Notes: generated by a model not told the origin, from the sequence alone. Shown: positions 46,049-55,757, counted from the stretch's first letter. The stretch: DNA of 64,000 nucleotides from Sulfuriferula sp. (GCA_031291235.1 JARLJL010000006.1:310001-374000), one strand, 5' to 3'. A program made the numbers and translations.

Positions 46049-46536
46049 TAGAAATGCAGGCACGCGTCATCGCAGTTGAACAAGGCGCGGCGCTCGTTGA
46101 GCCCATGACCGATGGATCGTGCAGCATCTGCACCAGCAGCAGCGGAGATACCAGCGCCGGCGGCTGCGGCGCAGACAAGATCGGCCAGCTGTTTACCCTC
46201 AAAACCAAACAATATCGCGTCATTGACCCCATCGGCAGCCGCATCGGCGACGCTGTCGTTATCGGCATTCAGGACGGTGCAGTGTTACGCGGTTCAGCCG
46301 CAGTTTACATGTTGCCGCTACTGCTCGTATTCATCGGCGCAACACTTGCAGCCTATCTGGCCCCGGACAGAAATCAGGATGTCGCCTCCATTGCCGGTGC
46401 CGCAGCCGGATTCGCGCTCGGCGCATTGTGGCTGTTTCGTTTCAGTCGCAACGCGGGCAACAACCCGCAATATCAACCAGTTGTTTTACGTTCCGTTCGT
46501 TCAGATATTTTTGTGCTAAAGGAAATTAAATCATGA
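46045..46536 (+). CDS. rseC: RseC family membrane protein
   Basis: A 163-residue protein with an N-terminal cysteine-rich cytoplasmic part (CSICTSSSGDTSAGGCG) and two membrane helices (about residues 80-98 and 105-125). The RseC/MucC family positively affects the sigma-E system and in other contexts SoxR reduction; the mechanism is unsettled. It overlaps rseB and degP by four bases each. Confidence 0.9.
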   Translation: MIEMQARVIAVEQGAALVEPMTDGSCSICTSSSGDTSAGGCGADKIGQLFTLKTKQYRVIDPIGSRIGDAVVIGIQDGAVLRGSAAVYMLPLLLVFIGATLAAYLAPDRNQDVASIAGAAAGFALGALWLFRFSRNAGNNPQYQPVVLRSVRSDIFVLKEIKS

Positions 46537-47915
46537 GAAGACTGTTTTTTATCGGGCTGGTTTTATTAAATCTGAGCATGACCGCTTTTGCCAAAGACCT
46601 CCCCGATTTTACCGAGCTCGTCAAACAACACGGCGCATCGGTCGTCAACATCACCAGCACGCAATTAGTCAAATCCAGCAACACATTCGGCGCCATGCAA
46701 GGCTTACCCGATAATGGCATACCCGACTTCTTCCGCCATTTCATGCAACCGCCCGGCGCCGAAAACAATCGTGAAATACCCGTCCGCAGCGGCGGTTCCG
46801 GCTTCATCATCAGTAACGACGGCTATATTCTGACCAACGCGCATGTGGTGGACGATGCCGACGAAGTCACCGTCAAGCTCACCGATCGCAGGGAGTTCAG
46901 AGCCAAAGTCATCGGCACCGACAAGAATTCGGATATCGCACTGATCAAGATCAATGCCAGCAACCTGCCTAAAGTCCCCATCGGCGACCCTCAGCAACTG
47001 CAGGTAGGCGAATGGGTCATCGCCATCGGCTCACCGTTCGGCTTTGAAAACTCGGTCACAGCGGGCATCGTCAGCGCAAAAGGCCGGTCGCTGCCCAGCG
47101 AAAACTACGTCCCCTTCATCCAGACCGACGTTGCCGTCAACCCGGGTAATTCCGGCGGCCCGCTATTCAACATGAAAGGCGAAGTAGTCGGCATCAACTC
47201 GCAAATCTTTTCGCAGTCGGGCGGCTACATGGGCCTGTCTTTCGCTATTCCCATCGACGTGGCCATGCAGGTTGCCGATCAGCTTAAAACGCAAGGCAAA
47301 GTACGCCGCGGCAAACTGGGCGTGGTAATTCAGGATGTCAGCGCAGGCAATGCCAGCGCATTCGGACTGGCCAAACCCGAGGGCGCCCTGATCGCTGCAA
47401 TCGAAAAAGGCAGCCCTGCCGCCAAAGCCGGTCTCAAAGTCGGCGACGTCATACTCAAATTCAACAATCAGAGTATCAATCGCTCAATCGAATTACCAAC
47501 TTTGGTCGCCGACACCAAACCCGGCAATACGATAAAGCTGCAAATCTGGCGTAATCGCGCCGCGCAGGAATTGCCGGTAGTCGTTGGCGAAGCCAGCGAC
47601 GGCAAAACGGCGCAAGGGAAACACACCAAATCCGGCAAAACGCCTAACAAAATCGGGCTGGTCGTCTCCGATCTGGACAAACCGGCGCTGGAAGAACTGG
47701 GCATCAACCACGGCATCATCGTCGAGGACAGTGACGGCATCGCCGCCCGTGCCGGCATACAGCCGAACGATGTCATCCTCAGCGTCGGCAATACCAGCAT
47801 CACCAGCGTCACGCAATTCGAGCGCATCATTGCCGACGCACACAAAAACACCAGTGTCGCCCTACTCATCAAGCGCGACGACGGCACCATGTATATTCCG
47901 CTGGATATCGAATAA
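46533..47915 (+). CDS. degP: Periplasmic serine endoprotease DegP/MucD (Do family)
   Basis: A 460-residue HtrA protease with a signal peptide ending AFA, the catalytic triad His in LTNAHVVDDADEV, Asp in NSDIALIKI, Ser in NPGNSGGPLFN, and two C-terminal PDZ domains (about 260-350 and 370-455). It degrades misfolded envelope proteins. Placed at the end of the rpoE-rseABC genes, as mucD is in Pseudomonas. Confidence 0.96.
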   Translation: MRRLFFIGLVLLNLSMTAFAKDLPDFTELVKQHGASVVNITSTQLVKSSNTFGAMQGLPDNGIPDFFRHFMQPPGAENNREIPVRSGGSGFIISNDGYILTNAHVVDDADEVTVKLTDRREFRAKVIGTDKNSDIALIKINASNLPKVPIGDPQQLQVGEWVIAIGSPFGFENSVTAGIVSAKGRSLPSENYVPFIQTDVAVNPGNSGGPLFNMKGEVVGINSQIFSQSGGYMGLSFAIPIDVAMQVADQLKTQGKVRRGKLGVVIQDVSAGNASAFGLAKPEGALIAAIEKGSPAAKAGLKVGDVILKFNNQSINRSIELPTLVADTKPGNTIKLQIWRNRAAQELPVVVGEASDGKTAQGKHTKSGKTPNKIGLVVSDLDKPALEELGINHGIIVEDSDGIAARAGIQPNDVILSVGNTSITSVTQFERIIADAHKNTSVALLIKRDDGTMYIPLDIE

Positions 47916-48172
47916 TGACTGAGCATGCGCCGCAACTGACCGTCTATTTGCGGCGCTATTGCCACTTGTGCCATGACCTGCTGGCCAAACTGCTGCCTTA
48001 TCAGCAACAGTTTGGTCTGCGCATCAACGAAGTCGATATCGATGCCGACCCGGCGCTGGAAGAACGCTACGGCACGCTGATTCCGGTACTGGCAGACGCG
48101 AACAATGAGGAAATTTGCCATTATTTTCTGGATGAAGGCGCGCTTACTGCTTATTTGGCGAAAATCCGTTAA
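47915..48172 (+). CDS. Glutaredoxin-like thioredoxin-fold protein (DUF836 type)
   Basis: An 85-residue thioredoxin-fold protein with the redox motif CHLC in LRRYCHLCHDLLAKL (residues 16-19), cis-Pro in TLIPVL and DIDADPALEERYG. The family is the GlrX-like YfcX/DUF836 group; substrates are unknown. Its ATG shares one base with the degP stop (TAATG), so it is coupled to the stress operon. Confidence 0.88.
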   Translation: MTEHAPQLTVYLRRYCHLCHDLLAKLLPYQQQFGLRINEVDIDADPALEERYGTLIPVLADANNEEICHYFLDEGALTAYLAKIR

Positions 48173-48197
48173 AATCGGTGATTATCAAGCTGCTTCA

Positions 48198-48220
48198 GGC
48201 ACACAGCGTGTGCCTTTTTT
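48198..48220 (+). terminator. Rho-independent terminator directly in front of lepA
   Basis: GGCACAC (48198-48204), loop AGC, GTGTGCC (48208-48214), six T (48215-48220). It ends the rpoE-degP-glutaredoxin transcript. The lepA ATG is only five bases after the T-run, so the terminator occupies the place of the lepA ribosome site. Confidence 0.85.
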
Positions 48221-48225
48221 ATTGA

Positions 48226-50019
48226 ATGAAAAACATACGCAATTTCTCCATTATCGCGCACATCGACCATGGCAAATCGACCATGGCGGACCGTATCATC
48301 CAGCTCTGCGGCGGCCTCTCCGCACGCGAAATGGAAGCGCAAGTGCTCGACTCCATGGATCTGGAACGCGAACGCGGCATCACCATCAAGGCGCAAACCG
48401 CGGCGCTGGAATACAAGGCCCGCGACGGAGAAATTTATCAGCTGCATCTGATCGACACCCCAGGACACGTCGATTTCTCCTACGAAGTCAGCCGCTCGCT
48501 GTCCGCCTGCGAAGGCGCCCTGCTGGTTGTGGACGCCTCACAAGGGGTGGAAGCGCAAACCGTTGCCAACTGCTATACCGCAACCGAACTGGGTGTGGAA
48601 GTCGTCCCCGTGCTCAATAAAATCGACCTGCCGTCTGCCGAACCGGAACGCGTCATCCAGGAAATCGAGGACATTATCGGCATAGAAGCCGGCGATGCAG
48701 TGCGCGCCTCGGCCAAAACCGGACTGGGCATAGAAGATGTGCTCGAAGCCGTCATCGCCAAAATCCCGCCACCCAAGGGCGACCCCGACGCCCCGCTCAA
48801 GGCGCTGATTATCGACTCCTGGTTCGACAATTATGTCGGCGTGGTGATGCTGGTACGGGTCATGGACGGCAAAATCCAGCCCAAACAGAAAATCCGCCTG
48901 ATGGCGACCAATACAGTACATCTTACCGAACAAGTGGGCGTATTCACGCCCAAGGCACGGCCGCGCCCGGAACTTTCCGCAGGCGACGTCGGTTTCATTA
49001 TTGCCGGCATCAAGGAACTGAAAGCCGCCAAGGTCGGCGACACGGTAACGCTGGATGCCGACCCGGCCAGCGAAGCGCTGCCCGGCTTCAAGGAAATCAA
49101 GCCGCAGGTGTTCGCCGGCCTGTATCCGGTCGAGTCGCACGACTACGATGCATTGCGCGACGCACTGGAAAAGCTCAAGCTCAACGACGCTTCCTTGCAA
49201 TACGAACCGGAAGTCTCGCAAGCGCTGGGCTTCGGTTTCCGCTGCGGCTTTCTGGGATTGTTGCACATGGAAATCGTACAGGAGCGGCTGGAGCGCGAGT
49301 ACGACATGGATCTCATCACCACCGCCCCTACCGTCATCTATCAGGTGGTGATGAAAGACGGCGAGGTCATCGAGATCGAAAACCCGTCCAAACTTCCAGA
49401 CCTGTCCAGGATAGAAGAAATTCGCGAACCTATCATTACCGCGACGATACTGGTGCCGGAAGAATACCTCGGCAACGTCATGACCCTGTGCACGCAAAAA
49501 CGCGGCTCACAGACCAATATGCAATACATGGGGCGGCAGGTCATGCTCAACTACGACATGCCGATGAATGAAGTGGTGATGGACTTCTTCGACAGGCTGA
49601 AGTCAGCCACTCGCGGTTATGCTTCGCTTGACTATGACTTCAAGGAGTTTCGTAGCGCCGATCTGGTCAAGCTCGATATACTCGTCAACAGCGAAAAAGT
49701 GGATGCGCTGTCGCTGATCGTGCACCGAGCCACCAGCCAGTACAAAGGCCGCGAACTCGCCGCCAAGATGCGCGAACTGATCCCGCGACAGATGTTCGAT
49801 GTGGCGATACAGGCCGCCATCGGCGCGCAAATCATCGCGCGCGAAAACGTCAAGGCATTGCGCAAGAACGTGCTGGCCAAGTGCTACGGCGGCGATATCA
49901 GCCGCAAGCGCAAATTGCTGGAAAAACAGAAAGCGGGCAAGAAACGCATGAAACAAGTCGGCAACGTCGAAATCCCGCAGGAAGCCTTCCTTGCAATTTT
50001 GCAAGTCGGCGACAAATAA
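48226..50019 (+). CDS. lepA: Elongation factor 4 (LepA)
   Basis: A 597-residue translational GTPase that back-translocates or remodels stalled ribosomes and helps initiation complex assembly. Motifs: G1 AHIDHGKST (residues 11-19), G3 DTPGH, G4 NKID, and the LepA-specific C-terminal domain ([45 protein letters not shown]). The start is family-typical ([19 protein letters not shown]). No ribosome site is visible because a terminator lies directly upstream. Confidence 0.97.
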   Translation: MKNIRNFSIIAHIDHGKSTMADRIIQLCGGLSAREMEAQVLDSMDLERERGITIKAQTAALEYKARDGEIYQLHLIDTPGHVDFSYEVSRSLSACEGALLVVDASQGVEAQTVANCYTATELGVEVVPVLNKIDLPSAEPERVIQEIEDIIGIEAGDAVRASAKTGLGIEDVLEAVIAKIPPPKGDPDAPLKALIIDSWFDNYVGVVMLVRVMDGKIQPKQKIRLMATNTVHLTEQVGVFTPKARPRPELSAGDVGFIIAGIKELKAAKVGDTVTLDADPASEALPGFKEIKPQVFAGLYPVESHDYDALRDALEKLKLNDASLQYEPEVSQALGFGFRCGFLGLLHMEIVQERLEREYDMDLITTAPTVIYQVVMKDGEVIEIENPSKLPDLSRIEEIREPIITATILVPEEYLGNVMTLCTQKRGSQTNMQYMGRQVMLNYDMPMNEVVMDFFDRLKSATRGYASLDYDFKEFRSADLVKLDILVNSEKVDALSLIVHRATSQYKGRELAAKMRELIPRQMFDVAIQAAIGAQIIARENVKALRKNVLAKCYGGDISRKRKLLEKQKAGKKRMKQVGNVEIPQEAFLAILQVGDK

Positions 50020-50043
50020 CCCTAGGACAAAAAAGGCAAGCAA

Positions 50044-50850
50044 ATGAATTTTGAACTGATCATGTTTGTAGCACTGCTGGCCACCGGACTGACCTGGCTG
50101 GCCGACAGCCTGTTTTTCAAGCCCAAGCGCGCTAATGACGACAAAATGCCGGTACTGGCGGAATATGCTAAAAGCTTTTTTCCGGTCATACTGGCGGTGT
50201 TCATGCTACGTTCGTTTCTGGTGGAACCATTCAAAATCCCGTCGGGCTCCATGCTGTCGACCCTGCTGGTAGGCGATTTCATTCTGGTCAACAAATTCAC
50301 CTACGGCATCCGCCTTCCGCTCGCCAACATCACGCTGATCAAAGTCAATAAGCCTAAGAACGGCGATGTCATGGTATTCCGCTACCCGCAGGATCCCAGT
50401 CTCGACTATATCAAGCGCGTCATCGGCGTCCCCGGTGATACCGTCACCTATCGCAACAAGAAACTCACCATTAACGGCCAGCCTGTCCCGCAACAAAAGG
50501 ACGGCATTTTCAGTTATGTCGGCAGCGGTCTGAATGCAGTCAGCGCCGATCAATATATCGAAAAACTGGGTACGCATACGCATAAAATCCTGGTTCAGCC
50601 GGAAATGCCCACCGTATTCGTGGATCAGGTCGACAGCCAGTTCCCATACCGTCAGAATTGTGATTACAATGACGAAGGTTTTACCTGCAAGGTACCGCAG
50701 GGCTATTATTTCATGATGGGCGACAACCGCGACAGCAGTAACGACAGCCGTTACTGGGGCTTCGTTCCCGACCGCAACATCGTCGGCCGCGCATTCATGA
50801 TCTGGTGGAATTTCGACGACCTCAGCCGTATCGGTCACTTCATAGAATAA
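50044..50850 (+). CDS. lepB: Signal peptidase I
   Basis: A 268-residue membrane peptidase that removes Sec and Tat signal peptides. Two N-terminal membrane helices, catalytic Ser in FKIPSGSMLSTLL (near residue 68) and Lys in DYIKRVIGVPGD, then GDNRDSSNDSRYWGFVP. It follows lepA by 24 bases with AAAAAAGG upstream, the classical lepA-lepB order. Confidence 0.96.
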   Translation: MNFELIMFVALLATGLTWLADSLFFKPKRANDDKMPVLAEYAKSFFPVILAVFMLRSFLVEPFKIPSGSMLSTLLVGDFILVNKFTYGIRLPLANITLIKVNKPKNGDVMVFRYPQDPSLDYIKRVIGVPGDTVTYRNKKLTINGQPVPQQKDGIFSYVGSGLNAVSADQYIEKLGTHTHKILVQPEMPTVFVDQVDSQFPYRQNCDYNDEGFTCKVPQGYYFMMGDNRDSSNDSRYWGFVPDRNIVGRAFMIWWNFDDLSRIGHFIE

Positions 50851-50860
50851 AGGAGACAGC

Positions 50861-51223
50861 ATGCGCCACAAACAGCAAGGCATTACCCTGTTCGGTATGT
50901 TTTTCGTAGCCATGGGGCTGGTTTTTACCGCTATCGTGATCATGAAGCTTGTTCCCGCCTATGTGGAATACATGTCAATCAACAAGGTATTTGCCGCCAT
51001 GGTCGCCGATCCTGAAATGAAGGATGCCAAACCGTCGCAGATCCGCGACTCCTATATCCGCCGCTCGGGTATCGACAATATCACCAGCGTCAAGGCCGAC
51101 GACCTCGATATCGAGCACGACAACGGCCAGCTGGTACTGAGCGCCCAGTATCATGTAGAAAAACCCCTATTCGACAATATCGGCATCTACATCGACTTCG
51201 CGCCAACCTCAGCGAAAAAATAA
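50861..51223 (+). CDS. DUF4845 family protein
   Basis: A 120-residue protein with one N-terminal membrane helix (GITLFGMFFVAMGLVFTAIVIMKLVPAY, residues 8-35) and a small soluble domain. The start resembles a pilin-like N-terminus, which is usual for DUF4845. It is found between lepB and rnc in many betaproteobacteria; function unknown. The stop is immediately followed by the GTG start of rnc. Confidence 0.88.
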   Translation: MRHKQQGITLFGMFFVAMGLVFTAIVIMKLVPAYVEYMSINKVFAAMVADPEMKDAKPSQIRDSYIRRSGIDNITSVKADDLDIEHDNGQLVLSAQYHVEKPLFDNIGIYIDFAPTSAKK

Positions 51224-51925
51224 GTGAAGGCAATTGAGCGCGCCATCGGCTATCAGTTCAAGCAGCCCGGGCTGCTTGCCCAGGCCTTTACCCACCGCAG
51301 CTTCGGCACGCCGCATAACGAACGGCTGGAGTTTCTGGGCGACAGCGTACTCAATTGCGCCATAGCGCATTTTCTCTATACCCGTTTCCCCGACCTGCCT
51401 GAAGGCGTGCTGTCGAGACTGCGGGCGAATCTGGTACGCCAGCAAAGCCTGTTCGAGATTGCGGACAGCCTGCACATAGGCGATTTCCTGCGACTGGGCG
51501 ACGGCGAAGTCAAAAGCGGCGGGCGCAGCCGCCCGTCAATACTGGCCGATGCGCTGGAATCCATCTTCGGCGCCATCCTGCTGGACAGCGATTTCGATCA
51601 GGCGCAACAGGTGATCCATCGACTATATGCCGATCGTATCGCCGCCATTGATCCCGAAACGCCAGCCAAGGATGCCAAAACGCTACTGCAGGAAGCGCTG
51701 CAAAGCCGCCACCTGCCATTGCCGGATTATGTCCTGGTCAGCACTAGCGGCCACGCTCACGAACAGACTTTCAGCATAGACTGCATCATTCCTGCGTTAT
51801 CGATTCACACCAACGGCGTCGCCAACAGCCGTCGCGCTGCCGAACAGGCTGCCGCCCTCACCGCCTATCAGGCTATTAATGCCGCAGCAGCAGAAAAATC
51901 AGGCAATATCCGCAAAATTTCCTGA
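51224..51925 (+). CDS. rnc: Ribonuclease III
   Basis: A 233-residue double-strand RNA endonuclease for rRNA and mRNA processing. The catalytic signature ERLEFLGDSVLN (residues 32-43), second acidic site DALESIFGAILLDSD, and the C-terminal dsRNA-binding domain (DAKTLLQEALQSRHLPLPDYVLVSTSGHAHEQTFSIDC). GTG start right after the DUF4845 stop. The usual next gene, era, is not present. Confidence 0.96.
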   Translation: MKAIERAIGYQFKQPGLLAQAFTHRSFGTPHNERLEFLGDSVLNCAIAHFLYTRFPDLPEGVLSRLRANLVRQQSLFEIADSLHIGDFLRLGDGEVKSGGRSRPSILADALESIFGAILLDSDFDQAQQVIHRLYADRIAAIDPETPAKDAKTLLQEALQSRHLPLPDYVLVSTSGHAHEQTFSIDCIIPALSIHTNGVANSRRAAEQAAALTAYQAINAAAAEKSGNIRKIS

Positions 51926-52294
51926 ATAACCGCACCGACTTTACGATAACGCTACCCGTGTAGCAGTGACGTGCCAAGCCCACCCAGGCTGATCGCTTAC
52001 ACCAGCGCCATACCTCGCAACAGTATTCACAGCCCATCCGCAGCATGTTTTATGGCTAGCGCCCCAGCTATATTCAGCACTTCGCAGACCTGCATTCCAA
52101 ATACTGTCAACTTGTCAGGCTATGTTCGGCAGCGCACAGACAAACACCTACACGTACAATAAGATTAATTCTACGATCATGAAAACGCATACCCTGATTC
52201 ATCAGATGCTAATCATATTGGAAATGGCAGTAGTTGCAGACAGGTACTGCAACGACTGCATTCAATAGTGTAATTCAATATATTGGGACAGAAA
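51926..52294. other. Intergenic region after rnc, with a repeated 22-bp motif
   Basis: 369 bases without a credible gene. A 22-base motif at 52120-52141 recurs at 58380-58401. A small hairpin GTTGCAG / CTGCAAC spans 52233-52253. No T-rich terminator for rnc was seen. Confidence 0.55.
52120..52141. promoter_or_regulatory. 22-bp inverted-repeat motif, copy 1
   Basis: The core TGTTCGGCAGCGCACA is an imperfect palindrome. It matches 58380-58401 at 20 of 22 positions and lies 154 bases before the DUF4398 lipoprotein start. It may be a regulator-binding site or a promoter-linked element for the envelope-stress genes. Confidence 0.5.
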
Positions 52295-52687
52295 ATGAAA
52301 AACCTTTATGGTATACGCTCTTCTCAAATGCTGCGCCGCATCGGGATAACGGCAGCTGCCGCGATGTTTGTGGCAGGATGCGCAAGCACCCCGGCGCCGA
52401 CGGAGCAAATGGCGCTTTCCAAAGCCGCGATCGACAATGCAAACAGCGCTGGAAGCAATGAATTCGCGCCGTTACAACTCAAATCGGCAACAGACAAAAT
52501 GACGGCTGCCGAACGCGCAATGGCGGATAAGGATTACATGCTGGCCAAACAGCTGGCAGAACAGGCGCAAGTCGATGCACAGCTCGCCGCCGAAACAGCC
52601 AAATCTGCCAAAGCCAAAAAAGCCGCCGATGCCGTCAAGGAAGACAGCAGCGTGCTGCGTCAGGAAATAAACCGTAAAACCGACTAA
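52295..52687 (+). CDS. DUF4398 family lipoprotein
   Basis: A 130-residue lipoprotein: signal peptide ending in MFVAGCAS (lipobox cysteine about residue 27), followed by an Ala/Lys/Asp-rich helical repeat region (APLQLKSATDKMTAAERAMADKDYMLAKQLAEQAQVDAQLAAETAKSAKAKKAADAV) that is typical of DUF4398. Probably a periplasmic coiled coil anchored in the outer membrane. The ATG at 52295 is chosen over an upstream TTG. Directly followed by a second DUF4398-like lipoprotein with an OmpA domain. Confidence 0.85.
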   Translation: MKNLYGIRSSQMLRRIGITAAAAMFVAGCASTPAPTEQMALSKAAIDNANSAGSNEFAPLQLKSATDKMTAAERAMADKDYMLAKQLAEQAQVDAQLAAETAKSAKAKKAADAVKEDSSVLRQEINRKTD

Positions 52688-52706
52688 TACATACACGGAG
52701 TTCATC

Positions 52707-53594
52707 ATGCAAAAAAACCTTTATTTCCCCATGACGCTATTGGCGGCAGCACTTTTTGCCGGCTGCAGTTCCGTACCGCAAAATTCATCGCTGTCCGAAG
52801 CACAAAGCAGTTACAACAACGCTCAGACCAACCCTCAAGTCACCAGTCTGGCAGCTGTCGAATTGCAGCAAGCCGGTGATACATTGACCAAGGCAAACAC
52901 GGCATTAAACAAAGGCGAAAGCGACGCCAAAGTTAATCAGCTGGCTTATATCGCCAAACAGCAAGTAAGCATAGCGGAGGAAACAGCCAAACAAAGAGCG
53001 GACGAAGCAACGGTCGCCAACGCCGGCAAGAAGCGCGACGCGATACGCCTCGACGCAAGAACGGCTGAAGCAGACGCCGCCAACCAGAAAGTGATTGCCG
53101 TACAGCAAACTGCCGATCAACAAGCGGCTGCACTGGCAGTGGCAAGCGACAAGGCCGAAAGCGACAAAGCACTCATTGCGCAACAAGACATGCAGCTCCA
53201 GGAATTGCATGCCAAAAAAACAGACCGCGGCATGGTCATCACATTAAGTGATGTATTGTTCAGTACCAACCAGGCCCGGCTGGCGCCTCGCGGTGTACGC
53301 AATATCCAGAAGCTGTCCGCCTTCCTCAACCAATATCCGCAACGCAAGGTATTGATTGAAGGTTATACCGACAGTACCGGCGGCGACAAACTCAATCAGG
53401 CGCTCTCGGAGCGGCGGGCCGATACAGTCCGCACCGCGCTGCTTGAGAATGGCATAAACAGCGACCGTATCGCCACGCACGGCTATGGCGAAGCGTTCCC
53501 GGTTGCCAGCAATGGCACGGCGGCCAGCCGCCAATTGAACCGACGCGTGGAAATCATACTGTCCGACGACAACGGCAATATCGTTCCGCGTTAA
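52707..53594 (+). CDS. OmpA family lipoprotein with DUF4398-like N-terminal domain
   Basis: A 295-residue lipoprotein. The lipobox is LLAAALFAGCSS (Cys at 20). A long helical Ala/Gln/Lys-rich section (residues 30-165) resembles the preceding protein, and the C-terminal OmpA-like peptidoglycan-binding domain is complete (ITLSDVLFSTNQARLAPRGVRNIQKLSAFL ... VLIEGYTDSTGGDKLNQALSERRADTVRTALLENGI ... RQLNRRVEIIL). It would tie the outer membrane to the cell wall. Confidence 0.92.
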   Translation: MQKNLYFPMTLLAAALFAGCSSVPQNSSLSEAQSSYNNAQTNPQVTSLAAVELQQAGDTLTKANTALNKGESDAKVNQLAYIAKQQVSIAEETAKQRADEATVANAGKKRDAIRLDARTAEADAANQKVIAVQQTADQQAAALAVASDKAESDKALIAQQDMQLQELHAKKTDRGMVITLSDVLFSTNQARLAPRGVRNIQKLSAFLNQYPQRKVLIEGYTDSTGGDKLNQALSERRADTVRTALLENGINSDRIATHGYGEAFPVASNGTAASRQLNRRVEIILSDDNGNIVPR

Positions 53595-53662
53595 CCGGAA
53601 ACGGCAATCGTGCCGATATGCAACCCTTAACGATTATCCAGGCACTACCCAAGGAGAACATC

Positions 53663-53830
53663 ATGTCATTGGGAATTGTTTTTTTGATCATACCGGTGTT
53701 AATGCTAATCGGCGCGATGCCAAATCTGCCGGCCATCGATGACTGGGGCTACGGCCCCAACAAGCTAGTCGGACTGGCGTTGCTCCTGCTGCTGGTGCTG
53801 CTGGTTACGATCCCTGCTGCATCGCCATAG
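53663..53830 (+). CDS. DUF3309-like small membrane protein
   Basis: A 55-residue protein with two hydrophobic segments around a central GYGPNKLVG motif. The pattern and length fit DUF3309 (short stress-associated membrane proteins). AAGGAG stands at ideal spacing before the ATG. Function unknown. Confidence 0.8.
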   Translation: MSLGIVFLIIPVLMLIGAMPNLPAIDDWGYGPNKLVGLALLLLLVLLVTIPAASP

Positions 53831-53933
53831 CGGCATGCCGATATCGGCTTAATTACGGCAACAAACTACCCTATATCAACAACGACATGACAATTCAATG
53901 TCGGTATTTATTACATTTATCAGGAGCGAAATC

Positions 53934-54080
53934 ATGCTTGAAACCATTGCAGTCGTATTACTTATTCTCTGGATACTGGGTCTGGTCACTTCATACACCA
54001 TGGGCGGGTTTATTCACATACTGCTCGTCTTGGCGGTGATAGTGATCCTGATACGCGTCATTCAGGGACGACGGCTTTAA
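53934..54080 (+). CDS. Lmo0937-type small membrane protein
   Basis: A 48-residue protein with two membrane helices, MLETIAVVLLILWILGLVTSYTMGGFIHILLVLAVIVILIRVIQGRRL-type in overall pattern. It matches the Lmo0937 family closely; these small proteins are often stress-induced. CAGGAG precedes the ATG. Function unknown. Confidence 0.85.
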   Translation: MLETIAVVLLILWILGLVTSYTMGGFIHILLVLAVIVILIRVIQGRRL

Positions 54081-54198
54081 TTCGCCGACACATGGCGTTA
54101 ACCCCAGGTCGCAGGCAAACGTCACAGCGGTTCCGGCCTAGTGTACGAAAACCTGCATTTTCGGCCATTCAGTCGCAAAATAAAATCAAAGGATCATC

Positions 54199-54546
54199 AT
54201 GAACGCAATCGAACGCGAAACACAAAAAGGCATGCACGCATTATCCGACAAAGTCGGCAAGGAGCAATTAATCGCCGATTTCAAGGTCGTCGTAGCGGAT
54301 ACGGAGGCACTGTTAAAAGCGACTGCCGATCAGGGCGGCGAAAAACTGCACGAAATCAGAGTTCGCACCGAAGAATCGCTGAAAATCGCGCAAGACCGAT
54401 TAATGCAGGCTCAGGAAGCCCTGATTGCAAAAACCAGAGCGGCGGCCAAGGCCACCGATATCTATGTACACGAAAACCCATGGAAAGCGATCGCAGCCGC
54501 AGCCGGCACCGGTCTGGTAATCGGCCTGCTGATCAGCCGCCATTAA
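54199..54546 (+). CDS. DUF883 (ElaB/YqjD-type) membrane-anchored protein
   Basis: A 115-residue protein: a long amphipathic helix (residues 1-85) and a C-terminal membrane segment with the family ending YVHENPWKAIAAAAGTGLVIGLLISRH. ElaB/YqjD relatives are stationary-phase, tail-anchored proteins that associate with ribosomes. Fits the stress character of its neighbours. Confidence 0.9.
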   Translation: MNAIERETQKGMHALSDKVGKEQLIADFKVVVADTEALLKATADQGGEKLHEIRVRTEESLKIAQDRLMQAQEALIAKTRAAAKATDIYVHENPWKAIAAAAGTGLVIGLLISRH

Positions 54547-54855
54547 AATCCGCACCATGACCGGGTACTGCCGCGGCGACGGCCTCATACCTGCAGCGGC
54601 CCGCTTCGGCAGTTGGCTGGAGTGCAGCCGGTTGCCAGGGCAAATACAGCACAAGCTACGAAACAGCAAACTGGAATTTGTATGACCGGGCCGATTATCT
54701 ATACATGTTGCAGGTCTTTTCACCGTTAATACGTTGAAAATGCATCATGAATAAATACTTGTCACGCTGACGACATTATCCCTGGAACATGCATAAAAAG
54801 CGTGTATGCTATAAGGAGCAAGCCCAGATCATGCTGCATCTACTCGGAGGCCTGT
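54547..54855. other. Intergenic region before the Crp/Fnr gene
   Basis: 309 bases. No gene is seen. The right end has weak promoter-like sequence (CTGGAA, 17 bases, TATGCT) about 40 bases before the regulator start. Nothing else was recognised. Confidence 0.4.
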
Positions 54856-55626
54856 GTGAACACTCCGCAGAACCCAAATCAGAATCATCTGCTCGCAGCC
54901 CTGCCCACTGTAGAGTTCGAGCGTATCGAACCCAAACTGAAGCTGGTCGCAATGCCGCTTGGCGATGTGCTATATGAATCCGGCGGCCAGCTGCAGCATG
55001 TCTATTTCCCGACTTCGTCCATTGTGTCGCTGCATTATGTCATGGAAGACGGCGCGTCTTCCGAGATTGCAGGCGTAGGCAATGAAGGCATACTCGGCAT
55101 TTCGCTATTCATGGGCGGCAATACGACGCCCAGCCGAGCTGTCATCCAGACCGGCGGATTTGGCTATCGGCTGGATTACCTATCCATGATGGAAGAATTC
55201 AATCGCGCCGGCATCATGATGCATTTAATGCTGCGTTACACTCAGGCATTGATTACGCAGGTATCGCAAACAGCCGTATGCAACCGTCATCACACGATAG
55301 AACAGCAACTGTGTCGCTGGCTATTGCTCACGCTCGACCGACTGGAATCGAATGAGTTGACCATGACGCAGGAACTGATCGCCAGCATGATAGGCGTACG
55401 CAGGGAAGGCATTACCGAGGCCGCTGGAAATCTGCAGCGCGCCGGCCTGATCAGCTACCGGCGCGGGCACATCACCGTACTCGACCGAAGCGGACTGGAA
55501 GTTCAGGTATGCGAATGTTACCAGGTCGTCAAAGCAGAATTTGATCGATTGTTATGCGATGTACGCAACCGCCAGATGCTCCCGCTACAACTTACAACCC
55601 ATCCTGCGCACAGCTGCAAATATTGA
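54856..55626 (+). CDS. Crp/Fnr family transcriptional regulator
   Basis: A 256-residue regulator: N-terminal cyclic-nucleotide-binding-type barrel (VLYESGGQLQHVYFPTSSIVSLHYVMEDGASSEIAGVGNEGILG) and C-terminal helix-turn-helix (TQELIASMIGVRREGITEAAGNLQRAGLISYRRGHITVLDR). It lacks both the FNR cysteine pattern and the conserved cAMP-contact sequence, so the signal is unknown. The start is taken as GTG at 54856 because GGAGG lies 5 bases upstream; an in-frame ATG 18 codons earlier is less convincing. Confidence 0.88.
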   Translation: MNTPQNPNQNHLLAALPTVEFERIEPKLKLVAMPLGDVLYESGGQLQHVYFPTSSIVSLHYVMEDGASSEIAGVGNEGILGISLFMGGNTTPSRAVIQTGGFGYRLDYLSMMEEFNRAGIMMHLMLRYTQALITQVSQTAVCNRHHTIEQQLCRWLLLTLDRLESNELTMTQELIASMIGVRREGITEAAGNLQRAGLISYRRGHITVLDRSGLEVQVCECYQVVKAEFDRLLCDVRNRQMLPLQLTTHPAHSCKY

Positions 55627-55757
55627 CTCGCCGTATATATTTGGAAGCAAAGCGCAAAGATTTGCATATCTTTACCCAGGTTTAAGCGTATAAGTAAGCA
55701 ATACGCTCATTCTTTCGTTTGATGATTCATTAGTTGCACTTTTGACCCAGGCATGTC

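Noticed and set aside
51971-52162. 63-codon open frame after rnc
   Set aside because: No ribosome site; Ser/Pro-rich unstructured translation; overlaps the repeated 22-bp motif.
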